DNA of 42,955 bases from CAWEYO01 sp963813315 (lineage in GTDB: Bacteria > Pseudomonadota > Alphaproteobacteria > Rhizobiales > Rhizobiaceae), in NCBI GenBank assembly GCA_963813315.1, contig CAWEYO010000007.1:1-42955 (forward strand), given 5' to 3'. The notes beneath the pieces were generated by a model. That model made no database searches, was not told where the DNA came from, and was given only the letters and a program-made list of their open reading frames with translations. Below, piece by piece: positions 33,501 through 42,955 of the stretch. Within the stretch, counting starts at the first letter, position 1; each line of letters opens with the position of its first letter. The position numbers and the translations under genes were made by a program.

Positions 33501-36022
33501 TCTCCTGACGATCGGGGCGGAAAGCCTGCTGGCGGTGCAGACAGCGACAGTGCCAGAAGGCGGCGCGACGATCGATATCCCTGTAAGCGCCGACTGGGGC
33601 GCCGGCGCCTACGTCATGGCTACGCTCAACCGTCCTGGCGATGCCCAGACATCGCGCATGCCGGCACGCGCCATCGGCGTGAAGTGGCTGACGGTCGATC
33701 CGGGATCAAAGAAACTTGGCGTTGCGCTGGCGCCACCGGAAAAGATGCGGCCGCGCCAGACACTCTCGATACCGGTGACGGTGACCGGCATGGCCCCCGT
33801 AAGCGACGCCTATGTGATGGTCGCCGCGGTCGATCTCGGCATACTGAACCTCACAGATTACAAGATCCCGGATCCGGAAGCGTGGTTCTTCGGCCAGCGT
33901 CAGCTCGGGCTCGAGCTGCGTGATCTCTACGGCCGCCTGATTGACGGTTCGCTCGGCGCCGCGGGCCGGCTTCGCACTGGTGGGGATGGCGCGATGATGT
34001 CTGCACAGGGCAGCCCGCCGACCGAGAAACTCGTCGCCTTCTTTGCCGGGCCGGTAAAGCTCGACGCAGAAGGAAAGGCTGTCGTTGATTTCGACCTGCC
34101 ACAATTCAACGGCACGGTGCGTGTCATGAGTGTCGCCTGGACGGAAGACGCTGTTGGCCACGCGTCCACGGACGTGATCGTGCGCGATCCCGTGGTGGTC
34201 ACGGCCAGTATGCCGCGCTTCCTTGCACCGGGCGACGCCGCGCAGTTAAGGCTTGACATCGCCAACACGGACGGCCCCGCCGGCACGTACACCTTGACTG
34301 TCGGAACCAACGGGAAGGTGCACACCGGTAGCGAGGCACTGGAAGCGGTTTCGCTGGAACCAGGCAAGCGCGCGACCCTGACCATCCCGCTGATTGCCGA
34401 TGCGCCGGGCGATGCGACGGTCGACGTGAAGCTGACGCATGTCGACGGCCTGTCAGTCGAACAGATGTTGGAACTGCCTGTTCGGCCGGCGGCAATGCCT
34501 GTGACCACGCGAACAGTCGTCAACCTCGCTGGAAACGGCGGAACCATCACGATCGACCGAGAGCTTCTGGCAGCCAGCCTGCTCGATGGAGCGAGTGTCA
34601 GTATCGGCGTCTCGCCCGCCTCGGCGCTCGACGTTCCGTCGCTGTTGCTGACACTCGACCGATATCCCTATGGCTGCGCGGAACAGACGACGAGCCGCGC
34701 ACTTCCTCTGCTTTATGTGGGCGAACTGGCCAAATCGGCCGGCATGAGTGATGATCCAGCGCTTCGTGAAAGGGTCCAGGAAGCGATTTACCAAGTGCTG
34801 AACTATCAGTCATCCTCCGGGAGCTTCGGCCTCTGGTCGCCCGGATCCGGCGATCTGTGGCTGGATGCCTATGTCAGCGACTTCCTGACCCGCGCGCGTG
34901 AGCAGGGCTATGACGTCCCGAAGGAGGCCCTGCTGCAGGCGCTTGAGAACCTGCAGAACTCGCTTGGCTACGATGTCGACGTGCAGGGCCGCGGCAACGA
35001 GATCGCCTATGCGCTCTACGTTCTCGCCCGTAACAAGAAAGCGTCAATAGGCGACCTTCGCTATTATTCGGACACCCAGCTCGAGGCCTTCCAAAGCCCG
35101 ATGGCCGTGGCGCAGCTTGCCGCTTCCCTCGCGCTCTACGGCGATAACCAGCGCGCTGAATTCGACGTTCCTGGCGGCGCTGACGCTTGCCCAATCAGAC
35201 ACGGAATTCGACGAGCACCGTTCCGACTACGCTTCGCCCTTGCGCGACGGCGCCGCGATGCTGGCGCTGGCCGCCGAAAGCAGACCCTTGCCCTCGACGG
35301 TGCCCGCCATGGTGCAGTTTGTTTCGACCGCGCGTAGCCACACAAACTACACGAGCACTCAGGACCAGGCCTGGATGCTGCTCGCAGCGCGCGCGATACA
35401 GGCGGGAAGCAATGCAATCTCGCTGGAGGTGGATGGCACACCGTATTCCGGAAACTTCTCAAAGCGGGTCAGCGGGCAAGACTTGCTGGACAATCCAATC
35501 ACCGTCACCAATTCCGGCAAGGATCCCGTTGAGGCAGTCATCACGGCGGTTGCCACACCAGCGGACCCGCTGCCGGCGGGAGGCGAGGGCTTCACCATCG
35601 AGCGAACCTATTACCGGCTCGATGGGACTGAGGCCAATGTCACGGAGGCCGCACAGAACGAGCGCTTTGTAGTGGTGCTGAAAATCGAGGAGCTGAACGA
35701 TTGGCCATCGCGGATTCTCGTCAATGACCTCTTGCCCGGCGGGTTCGAGATCGACAATCCGCGGCTGGTTTCCAGCGCCGATCTGGCGAATTTCGGCTGG
35801 CTCCAAAAGACCGAGGCCGCGCATCTGGAGTTCCGCGACGACCGATTTGTGGCCGCATTCGACCCTGCTGAGGGTGGCCGGCGTTCGGCCACGGTCGCAT
35901 ACGTCGTGCGTGCGGTGACGCCTGGCGTATACAGCCATCCTGCCGCAACGGTGGAGGACATGTACCGGCCGCGATACTCTGCCCGGACCTCCACCGGCAT
36001 GATTGAAGTAACAGCGCGATAG
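30547..36022 (+). pseudogene. Bacterial alpha-2-macroglobulin (YfhM-like) with PAN domain, one frameshift
   Basis: Periplasmic protease trap of about 1824 residues after correction. Signal peptide RWPLFLLIFLGLLAPAMA (residues 9-26). Then a PAN/apple-like domain (QNLSLDQCKAACLGDSGCRA, FTYNTKARWCFLKSDY). A long row of macroglobulin domains follows, including the YAWTERGIYRAGEEVHVSAL segment of the MG family. The thioester motif is intact: YGCAEQTTSRA, with C1377-A-E-Q1380. Near 35150 one extra base shifts the frame: QRA then joins NSTFLAALTLAQSDTEFDEH and the C-terminus runs to 36022. The family start in the signal peptide decides ATG 30547 over 30457. Thirty-one bases downstream lies pbpC, its regular partner: the trap guards the periplasm and PBP1c mends the wall. 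The shift may be a base-call error. Confidence 0.88.
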
Positions 36023-36053
36023 GGCGAAGAACGAAGAGGCTGAGCCAAGGCAA

Positions 36054-38145
36054 ATGTCGCTGGCACGAAAACTCCTGCGCACAACGGCATTTGCCGTTGC
36101 AGGCGCCGCCGCGCTGGCGGGGATTGCGGTCGGGGGTTTCTTCTGGGCCGACAAAGCCTTTCCTCTCCCGCTGCCGGAAAAACTGGCGGTCTCGACCGAG
36201 GTCGTCGACCGCGATGGCGCCCTGCTCAGGGCCTTCGCGACCACTGACGGCCGCTGGCGTCTCGCAACCGGCCTGGACCAGATTGACCGGCAATTCGTCG
36301 AGATGCTGATTGCCTATGAGGACAAGCGGTTCTGGGGACACCGGGGGATCGATCCGTTGGCGTTGATGCGGGCCGCTGGGCAACTCGTCAGCAACGGGCG
36401 CATCGTCTCGGGAGGATCGACAATCTCCATGCAGCTCGCCCGGCTGATCGAGCCGCGATCAGGTCGGTCGCTCGGCGCGAAGCTCCGCCAGATCATTTCG
36501 AGCGATCCAGATCGAGCGGCATCTCACCAAGAGCGAGATACTCGAGCGCTATCTGACGCTGGCCCCCTATGGCGGTAATCTCGAGGGCGTGCGGGCGGCC
36601 TCGCTCGCCTATTTTGCCAAAGAACCAAAGCGGCTGAGTGTCTCGGAAGCAGCCCTGCTCGTGGCGTTGCCTCAGCTTCCCGAAAGGCGGCGTCCGGACA
36701 GAAACCGCGACCTGGCGCTCGCCGCTCGCGACCGGGTGCTGAACCGCATGGTGGCGGCTGGACTGCTGGACCAAAGCGAAGTTTCGCGTGCGGCAGCGGA
36801 AGCGGTGCCGGAGAGGAGAGGGGCTTTGCCCGCTCTCGCCGCGCACGCCGCGGACGCAGCACTTCGGGCCTCGCCCGCTGGAGCGCGGCATCAACTGACG
36901 ATCAAGAAGAGCGTTCAGGAAGGACTGGAGCACGTGGCGCGAAAAGCCGCCACGAAGCTTGGTCCACGACTCTCGGTGGCCATGCTGATGGCGGACGCCC
37001 GAACGGGGGAAATCCTCGGAGCGGTCGGTTCCGCGAACTATTTCGACGCAGGCCTTTCAGGCTGGATTGATATGACCAGGAGGGTTCGGTCGCCGGGCTC
37101 CACACTGAAGCCATTCATCTATGGCATCGCCATGGAACAGGGTCTCGTAGCGCAGGAAACGCTGATCGAGGACCGGCCGGCGAGTTTTTACGGCTACCGG
37201 CCACGCAACTTCGACATGAGCTATCAAGGCGATGTGAGCGTAAGGCAGGCATTGCAGCTCTCGCTGAACGTCCCGGCCGTGCGCCTGCTTGACGCCATCG
37301 GTCCGGCGCGGCTCGCAGCCAGGTTTCGCCGTGCCGGCGTGGTGTCGGAACTGCCGCCCGGCGAGGCGCCCGGTCTGGCCATTGGACTCGGCGGCGTCGG
37401 CCTGACCCTCCGCGATCTCGTGCAGCTCTATACCGGCCTCGCCAATGGCGGGCGGGTGCATCTGCTCCGCGACGGCACTGAAAAGATTTCGCCGTCGTCT
37501 GTCGGTACGGCGATCCTCGAACCGCAGGCCGCGTGGCAAATCGCCGATATCCTTTCCGGCGTGAAGCCGCCGGAGGGCTCCGCCGCGCGCGGCATCGCCT
37601 ACAAGACCGGCACAAGCTATGGCTACCGTGACGCCTGGTCGGTGGGTTTCGATGGGCGCCATGTTCTTGGCGTTTGGGTCGGCCGCGCGGATGGCGGCGC
37701 AGTGGCCGGTCTCGCGGGCTACGTCTCGGCAGCGCCCATTCTTTTCGAGGGCTTTACGCGATCAGGTCTCGCTACCGTGCCGCTTGGCCGCGCGCCAAAC
37801 GGAACCTTCCGCCCGAAGCCCGATGAACTTCCGGTGACGATGGTACGCTTTGTCACAAGCGACGATGGGCTGCCGGCTGCCGCAGCGCCCGGCGAACCGG
37901 CACCGCAGATCATCTTCCCGCCTGATGGCGCGCATGTCGACCTTACCAGCTCGGGCGGAGCGCCCCTGATGCTCAAACTGCAAGGCGGGCGGGCGCCCTT
38001 CCGCTGGCTCGCCAACGGCAAGCCGCTTGCGGGGATCGAGCGCAGACGGACATCAACCTGGCTGCCGGACGGAGCCGGCTACTCGGTGCTGACAGTCATC
38101 GATGCGGCCGGCCGCGCTGCCAGCGTGAAGGTCTTCGTCGAATAG
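36054..38145 (+). pseudogene. pbpC: Penicillin-binding protein 1C, one frameshift
   Basis: Bifunctional peptidoglycan glycosyltransferase/transpeptidase, 696 residues after correction. It starts with a membrane anchor (AFAVAGAAALAGIAVGGFFW). Glycosyltransferase domain: MLIAYEDKRFWGHRGIDPLA (catalytic E), GGSTISMQLARL. Near 36497 one extra base breaks the frame after LRQI; then AIQIERHLTKSEILERYLTL and APYGGNLEGVRAASLAYF follow. Transpeptidase domain: S-x2-K in SPGSTLKPFIYG, SLN in LQLSLNVPAVRLL, KTG in AYKTGTSYGYRDAW. The C-terminus is the BiPBP_C module (APQIIFPPDGAHVDL...RTSTWLPDGAGYSVLTVIDA). All catalytic motifs are intact apart from the shift. It forms an operon with the alpha-2-macroglobulin gene. 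Confidence 0.9.
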
Positions 38146-38243
38146 TCTCACGACACCCCTTGGCCAAGTAGGAAAGCCCTTCGCGCAACGGAACCGTTGA
38201 CCGCATGTAGCGTTGAGGTCCGTCATCAAAGGGACGCGCACCT

Positions 38244-38726
38244 ATGGCTTTCTTATCCCATCTAAGAGATATCAACCTTGAAAAGCAGCTAACGATGCTC
38301 AGCAACGAAATCGCCTCGCTGAAGGAGTTGGCGGCCAGACGCGGTAACAATCGTTATGGCGACGCAGGCGATGGATATTATGCCGATTTGACCAATGCTA
38401 TAACTTCGGTCCTGCCAAGCTTACGCAAGCGAAGTAGTATGGTTGGTGCCGCTACATTTAACCGTCCTGCGGCAGTCGCAGTGGTTGGTCTGCTGGTCGT
38501 TGGCCTTGTTGCGAGTGTCTTTCTTACGCGCAGACCCCCGAAAGAACCCAACAAGATAGAGCCCGGTCGGAAGCGCACGCCTTCACGAGCGGCTTCCTCC
38601 GGTGCTTCCAAGAAAAGAACTGCTAACACAAGAACTGCTCCAGCTGGAGGCAGGAAGCGCCTCGATGGCCCTATCAAGTACGCTCCTGAGCCAAAAGCCG
38701 GTCACTCGCCTGACTCGGGCGAGTGA
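38244..38726 (+). CDS. Hypothetical single-pass membrane protein (160 aa)
   Basis: The N-terminus is helical (LRDINLEKQLTMLSNEIASL, KELAARRGNNRYGDAGDGYY), followed by a transmembrane helix (PAAVAVVGLLVVGLVASVFL) and a basic, flexible C-terminal tail (e.g. RKRTPSRAASSGASKKRTAN). The shape recalls small rhizobial proteins with a YqjD/ElaB-like layout (coiled helix plus C-terminal membrane anchor), though here the tail after the helix is long. Function unknown. It is 98 bases downstream of pbpC and 54 bases before the next gene. Confidence 0.6.
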   Translation: MAFLSHLRDINLEKQLTMLSNEIASLKELAARRGNNRYGDAGDGYYADLTNAITSVLPSLRKRSSMVGAATFNRPAAVAVVGLLVVGLVASVFLTRRPPKEPNKIEPGRKRTPSRAASSGASKKRTANTRTAPAGGRKRLDGPIKYAPEPKAGHSPDSGE

Positions 38727-38780
38727 CGAAGCAGTTCATCGAAGAAAACGGAAGCCCTCGTTTAAACAAACAGGAGCACA

Positions 38781-39638
38781 ATGCATCTCATGCAACACGG
38801 TATGCTTCCGCTCAGCGGGTCCCGAGCACCCCGACAACTCGTCAACACGACCATCCGACGATTGCCAATCGGCATCCGATCCGTGCTGCGATGGATCGCA
38901 CGGCCAGGACAGACCGCCGTTGGTTCGCTTGTCCGACGGGCGAGCCGTGGGCGGATCATCGCCGGGCCTTTCGCTGGGATGACGCTTCATCGCTCGCGTT
39001 ATACTCCACACTACTATCTCGGATTCATCCTCGGCTCGCATGAGCTCGAAATCAGGCCGGCGATCGAGCAGATTGTGGCCCGCCGTTATCGGACGATTGT
39101 GAACGTCGGGGCGGCCGACGGATATTACGCCGTTGGCTTCGCGCGGCGTTTACCTTCTACGCGTGTGGTCGCATTCGAGGAGAATACAAGAATTCATCCA
39201 TTGCTGGCTCGCAGTGCGGATGCCAATGGCGTTCGAGCCCAGATCGATATCCGCGGTCGTTGCGATCTTGACAATTTCGGGCAGGAGCTCGAAGGCGCGG
39301 GGGGTGATGTTCTCGTGCTCACCGATATTGAGGGGGGCGAATTCGAGGTTCTCGATCCTGAGGCCATTCCGGGTTTGAGGCGCGCCGACATCCTCGTCGA
39401 AAGTCACGATGCCGTTGTGCCGGGTTGCACCGAGGCACTGATCGCACGCTTTTCCGCAACGCACCACATCCAGCGCTATCACGCGCGCCCACGCCTCTTG
39501 TCTGATTTCCCAGGCGGTTTTCTGCCGAGCTTGGCGCGGCTTGCCCCGCAGGCAGTGGTCGCAGGTATGGACGAGAGACGCTCAGGAATTCAGGAATGGC
39601 TTTACCTGATCGCGAAGGAGCCTGCGCCTCAGCCATAA
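38781..39638 (+). CDS. SAM-dependent methyltransferase (FkbM-like)
   Basis: 285 residues from ATG 38781 behind CAGGAGC. The central class I methyltransferase core has motif I in TIVNVGAADGYYAVGFARRL, the acidic end of strand 2 in TRVVAFEENTRIHPLLARSA, and DVLVLTDIEGGEFEVLDPEA, which matches the D-x-EG-E pattern of FkbM-type sugar or lipid O-methyltransferases. The N-terminal 70 residues are basic without a clear domain. It is the first gene of a probable operon with the GINT1-like and acetyltransferase genes, so it may methylate a surface glycan. The acceptor is unknown. Confidence 0.7.
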   Translation: MHLMQHGMLPLSGSRAPRQLVNTTIRRLPIGIRSVLRWIARPGQTAVGSLVRRASRGRIIAGPFAGMTLHRSRYTPHYYLGFILGSHELEIRPAIEQIVARRYRTIVNVGAADGYYAVGFARRLPSTRVVAFEENTRIHPLLARSADANGVRAQIDIRGRCDLDNFGQELEGAGGDVLVLTDIEGGEFEVLDPEAIPGLRRADILVESHDAVVPGCTEALIARFSATHHIQRYHARPRLLSDFPGGFLPSLARLAPQAVVAGMDERRSGIQEWLYLIAKEPAPQP

Positions 39639-39697
39639 TGTGTCTCGCGGCATGGCCCTTGGTTTGGGCCCCTTGCCGTAATCGCAAAGTGACAGCA

Positions 39698-41288
39698 ATG
39701 CAGCCTTCGCGAGTGATCATCCTCGTCCACAAGGTGCAAACTAGAGCTTGGGTCATGACCCTTGCCCAAGCCCTCCGCGCGCGCTTCTCTCAACAGGTCG
39801 ATGTTGTCCGATTGGAAGACAGTGACAGTGAATCAAACCTGTTTCCTTCGGAGAAGCTTGAACGCCGCTTCTTTGGCGAACCCTCCTCCGGCCATACGGC
39901 CTGGATTCCAACGGACAAGTTCCCAACCACGGCGACCCTCTCGGGTTCGGACCTCCTCTTGATCGACCTCACCGAACGGGAGAGTGGTGACCTCCCCCCG
40001 CTGGAGAAGGTGATCGCGGTGCTGCCGCTCTTTCATGGGTCCCCTTGCATGAGGGCTTTGCTTCCGCCCCTGCTGGCTCGCGAACCTCCGCATCTTGGAA
40101 TTGTGGCGATTACAGGCGGGGAACGGCGTCTTCTCTATGGAGTTCAGCTCGCCGTCCCGGATCCGGATGTCTTACTGAGAGCTTTGGCCATCGTTCTCGC
40201 ACGGACGATCACCTTGTTGTGCGGCGCCGTAGACAACCTGATAACCGGGAAAAAGCTTCCGGAGCCGATCTCTTCGCCTTCAATACAGGTGCATCGAGGC
40301 GTCAAGCAGAATTCGGGCCGGGACATCGTGAAAACGTGGTTGCCGAAGGTGACCGGACTGCTTCGCGGATCGCTCGCGCGGACCGAAGACTGGTGCATCG
40401 GTTACCGAAAGGTCATGCCCCACAGCCAACCGCCCGGACTGAATCTGGATCGAGAAACCTTTACCGTGATCGAGTTGGATGCGGATCGGTACTATGCTGA
40501 TCCAATCCTGTTCGAACACAACGGTAAAACGTCGCTGTTCTTTGAGGATTACAACTACCGGACCGGCATTGCTCGCATCAGCCATGTGGCCATCGGGAAC
40601 GATGGCCGGCACGATGAACCGCGTGAGATTCTTATCGCGCCCCTATCACTTGTCCTATCCGTTCGTCCTGTCTCATCGCGGGTCTGTCTTCATGCTACCG
40701 GAGACGAGCAACAACCGAACGATCGAGCTTTACGTCGCGAAAGACTATCCTCACAACTGGCGGCTCGCATCCGTGTTGATGAGCGACATCGAAGCTTCCG
40801 ACGCCACTCTTTACTACGATGAGAGCCGCCGGCGCTGGTGGATGTTTGCCAGTGTGACCGAGTTCGGCAGTTCCTCTTATGATACGCTATCGATCTTCTA
40901 CGCTGACGATCTGGAGGGGCCATGGCACCCGCACGGGTTGAACCCTGTCAAGATCGATCCTCTTTCGTCGCGCCCCGCAGGTCCGCTCGTGCTATCCGGC
41001 GGTCGCCTGTTTCGCCCGGCCCAGGACTGCACGCGGAGCTATGGTAGTGCTCTCGTCTGGTGCGAGATCAACGAGCTCAAGACCGACGCTTTTAGGGAAA
41101 CAGTGATTGCCAGAAAAGCGCCCAGCCGTGGCTATAGTGGCCTTCACACCTACAGCCGCGCTGGCGATTTTGAAGTGGTTGATTTCAAACGCTTCCGCTG
41201 GCGTCGTTTTAGGGAGGCAATGCCATCCGGCGCTATGCGTCTGTTCAGCCTGCCGCAAAAGATGATTGGGAGGTCCGGTCAGCTTTGA
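39698..41288 (+). pseudogene. Formyltransferase-like/GINT1-type glycan protein, one frameshift
   Basis: 529 residues after correction. The N-terminal half (IILVHKVQTRAWVMTLAQAL, IAVLPLFHGSPCMRALLPPL, HLGIVAITGGERRLLYGVQL) looks like a degenerate formyltransferase-type Rossmann domain without its usual catalytic N-H-D set. The second half is a beta-propeller-like domain resembling the N-terminal region of plant GINT1 (glucosamine inositolphosphorylceramide transferase): YYADPILFEHNGKTSLFFED, RPYHLSYPFVLSHRGSVFML, PETSNNRTIELYVAKDYP and RPAQDCTRSYGSALVWCEI. The shift of one extra base lies near 40640, by the CCCC of GCGCCCCTATC, and joins EPREIL to SRPYHLSYP. Bacterial members occur in polysaccharide gene clusters. 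The next gene's TTG start overlaps this stop (TTGA). Confidence 0.7.
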
Positions 41289-42955
41289 GCACCGCAAAAC
41301 GAGCCGCAGGTTTCCTTGTGGAGCCGCCCAACGTGCGCGGGACCTCCTCCTTCGCCGTCGCAGAAACCATGGGAGGCGGGGCTGAGTTTCGCAGCGAGAT
41401 AGTGTCCGATTTCGATCGCCTGTCTGCCCTGGCGCAGGACTGGGAGCGGTTGCGCCTCAGCGGCCGCCGACCAGACGTTTTCATGAGCTTCCCCTTTGCA
41501 CGAGCCGGTTGGCGAGCCTATGCCGATCGGCAACTCCATGCTGTGGCAATGTTTGCAGGAGACTGCTTGGCCGGCCTTCTGCCTCTGGCGGCAGAAGGCA
41601 CGACTCTCAGGTTCATCGCTTCGCCTGAATGCGACTACAATGACTTCCTGGCAGCCTCGGATGCCGCACCTGATTTGCTTCCTGCAGCTCTTGCAGCGCT
41701 GTTTGCGTCTCCACTGCCTTGGGATCGGTGCCTTCTCGAGGGCGTCCCAAACGATTCCAATCTCCAGTTCGGGCTTGATCGCCTATCGCCGAGTTGGGAA
41801 GCTCATGTGGTGCGATCGTTGACCAGCGAGTGTCCTACCCTTCTCCTAGACAACGACAGAGAGACACAGCTCCAAGCCATTCTCGGCAACAGTCGAAACC
41901 GGCAAGTGATCAACCGCCTGCGACGCAAAGGGGTCACCAGCTTCCGACACATCGACGATCGTGAAGAGATACGCCGGCATCTGCCCTTCTTTTTTAAGCA
42001 GCATATTCAGCGATGGGCTTTGGCAGGGGTGGAGAGCCAGTTCCTGAATCCGGACCGCCGCAGCTTCTTCGAAGCGCTGGTGGACGAAATCGACACCGAT
42101 ATTCTAAAATTTTCCGTGCTCAGTCTCGGCTCCCGGCCGATCGCCTATCATCTTGGTTTCGAGTTTCAAGGGAAGTTCACCTTCTACAAGCCGACCTTCG
42201 ATCCCGATTTCTGGGATGATTCTCCTGGAACGGTGCTGCTTCTTCACCTCATCGATCATGCTCGGCAATCCGAGCTGAAGGAATTCGACTTTGCGACTGG
42301 CGGCGAATGGTACAAGTCGCGTTTCACCAATGCCGTGCGTCATACGTCGGGGTACATGCTGCAGCGCTCACCCGCGCGCGCTACGGCCCAGCGCGTAAGT
42401 CTCGCAGCTAAGGAGCGTCTGGAAGCCTGGCCGAAAGTGGACCACCTCTTCCGCGCCGGCGCCATGGCTGCGCGGCGCCTGAATAACCTGATCCGACAAA
42501 GGGGATTCCCGAATGGGCTGACCACGCTGATGCGGCACTGCAGCCGATTGATCTTGGCGCGAGATATCTTGTTGATTTACACACTCGACCGACTGGCCGC
42601 ACCTGTGCCCGTCGATGCAAGCGCACCGGGCGGCGACGTGGTGCTCCATCTCGGGACCCTATCGGAGCTTGCGGAGGTCGCGGCCCGATGGCCGCAGGAT
42701 TTCGGTGCGGACCGCCTGCGCCGTACCCGGGACCGGCTCAAGCAAGGCGACCGCCTCTTCTTGTCTCTTGTTCAGGGCGAGACTGCGCATGTCGCTTGGC
42801 TTGGGGTCCGCAATGAGATCAAGGCCGAAGCCGAGGTGGGCGAGCATTGCAGCCTCGCGATCGGTCAAGTCGCGGTGATCTTCGATTGCTGGACCCGCCC
42901 GGACTTTCGCGCACGAGGCATCTATACCGCGACGATCCGGCAGGTCGCCGACCTC
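41285..42955 (+). CDS. Tandem GNAT acetyltransferase (CelD/BcsL-like plus second GNAT domain), partial
   Basis: Open for 557 codons and cut by the window edge. TTG 41285 overlaps the preceding stop as TTGA and follows GGGAGGT, so it is the likely start; ATG 41369 is an alternative. Residues about 30-370 form a GNAT_6 (BcsL/CelD) domain: FDRLSALAQDWERLRLSGRR, DVFMSFPFARAGWRAYAD, NRQVINRLRRKGVTSFRHID, PIAYHLGFEFQGKFTFYKPT and EFDFATGGEWYKSRFTN. After a helical linker a second acetyltransferase core starts (RLFLSLVQGETAHVAWLGVR, VAVIFDCWTRPDFRARGIYT), with the R-x-x-G-acetyl-CoA loop in FRARGIY. It likely acylates a surface glycan. Third gene of the glycan operon. Confidence 0.8.
   Translation, partial: MSTAKRAAGFLVEPPNVRGTSSFAVAETMGGGAEFRSEIVSDFDRLSALAQDWERLRLSGRRPDVFMSFPFARAGWRAYADRQLHAVAMFAGDCLAGLLPLAAEGTTLRFIASPECDYNDFLAASDAAPDLLPAALAALFASPLPWDRCLLEGVPNDSNLQFGLDRLSPSWEAHVVRSLTSECPTLLLDNDRETQLQAILGNSRNRQVINRLRRKGVTSFRHIDDREEIRRHLPFFFKQHIQRWALAGVESQFLNPDRRSFFEALVDEIDTDILKFSVLSLGSRPIAYHLGFEFQGKFTFYKPTFDPDFWDDSPGTVLLLHLIDHARQSELKEFDFATGGEWYKSRFTNAVRHTSGYMLQRSPARATAQRVSLAAKERLEAWPKVDHLFRAGAMAARRLNNLIRQRGFPNGLTTLMRHCSRLILARDILLIYTLDRLAAPVPVDASAPGGDVVLHLGTLSELAEVAARWPQDFGADRLRRTRDRLKQGDRLFLSLVQGETAHVAWLGVRNEIKAEAEVGEHCSLAIGQVAVIFDCWTRPDFRARGIYTATIRQVADL

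Overview
The window looks like chromosomal DNA of an alphaproteobacterium of the order Hyphomicrobiales (Rhizobiales), most like Mesorhizobium/Phyllobacteriaceae. This is inference from high GC, rhizobial-style intergenic palindromes after ndk, a UvrC with a long acidic N-terminal extension next to pgsA-moaD-moaE, and RTX proteins of rhizobial style. No 16S gene is present, so genus is not proven.

Left part (1-10150) is a scrap-yard. It starts with the end of an AspT-type aspartate/alanine antiporter, whose downstream partner aspD survives only as its first 19 codons. Then come fragments of a methyltransferase, a phage terminase pair (the large subunit is broken and carries a run of 51 G), a truncated alpha/beta hydrolase, an apparently leaderless XRE repressor, a conserved hypothetical protein, several small phage- or plasmid-like genes, two unknown AT-richer genes and a broken ClpP-like periplasmic protein. 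It ends next to tRNA-Glu(UUC). I read it as a decayed, mosaic integrated element.

Middle part (10150-19660) is the ordered core: tRNA-Glu; an ABC-F ATPase and an enoyl-CoA hydratase (overlapping, minus strand); a VapBC toxin-antitoxin pair with a palindromic operator; a DinB-family protein; ndk with rhizobial repeats and a terminator; a META-domain lipoprotein-like protein; and the minus-strand run uvrC-pgsA-moaD-moaE. A remnant of a tyrosine recombinase lies directly and in frame upstream of uvrC.

Right part (19700-42955) is accessory again. It holds a VanZ-like protein and a large secreted RTX protein with a glycoside-hydrolase-like front half and three nearly identical 294-bp repeats. A sugar cluster follows: FAD oxidoreductase, glucosamine-6-phosphate deaminase-like protein, an atypical ROK kinase, a bicupin and two Gfo/Idh/MocA oxidoreductases. 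Next is the alpha-2-macroglobulin plus penicillin-binding protein 1C defence pair. At the right edge is a glycan-modification operon (SAM methyltransferase, GINT1-like two-domain protein, tandem acetyltransferase running off the edge).

At least ten genes, including conserved ones such as pbpC and the alpha-2-macroglobulin, are each broken by exactly one single-base indel, several of them in short homopolymers. Together with the poly-G tract this suggests sequence or assembly error as much as biological decay. Each such gene is therefore given as one merged feature of type pseudogene, with the shift position stated.
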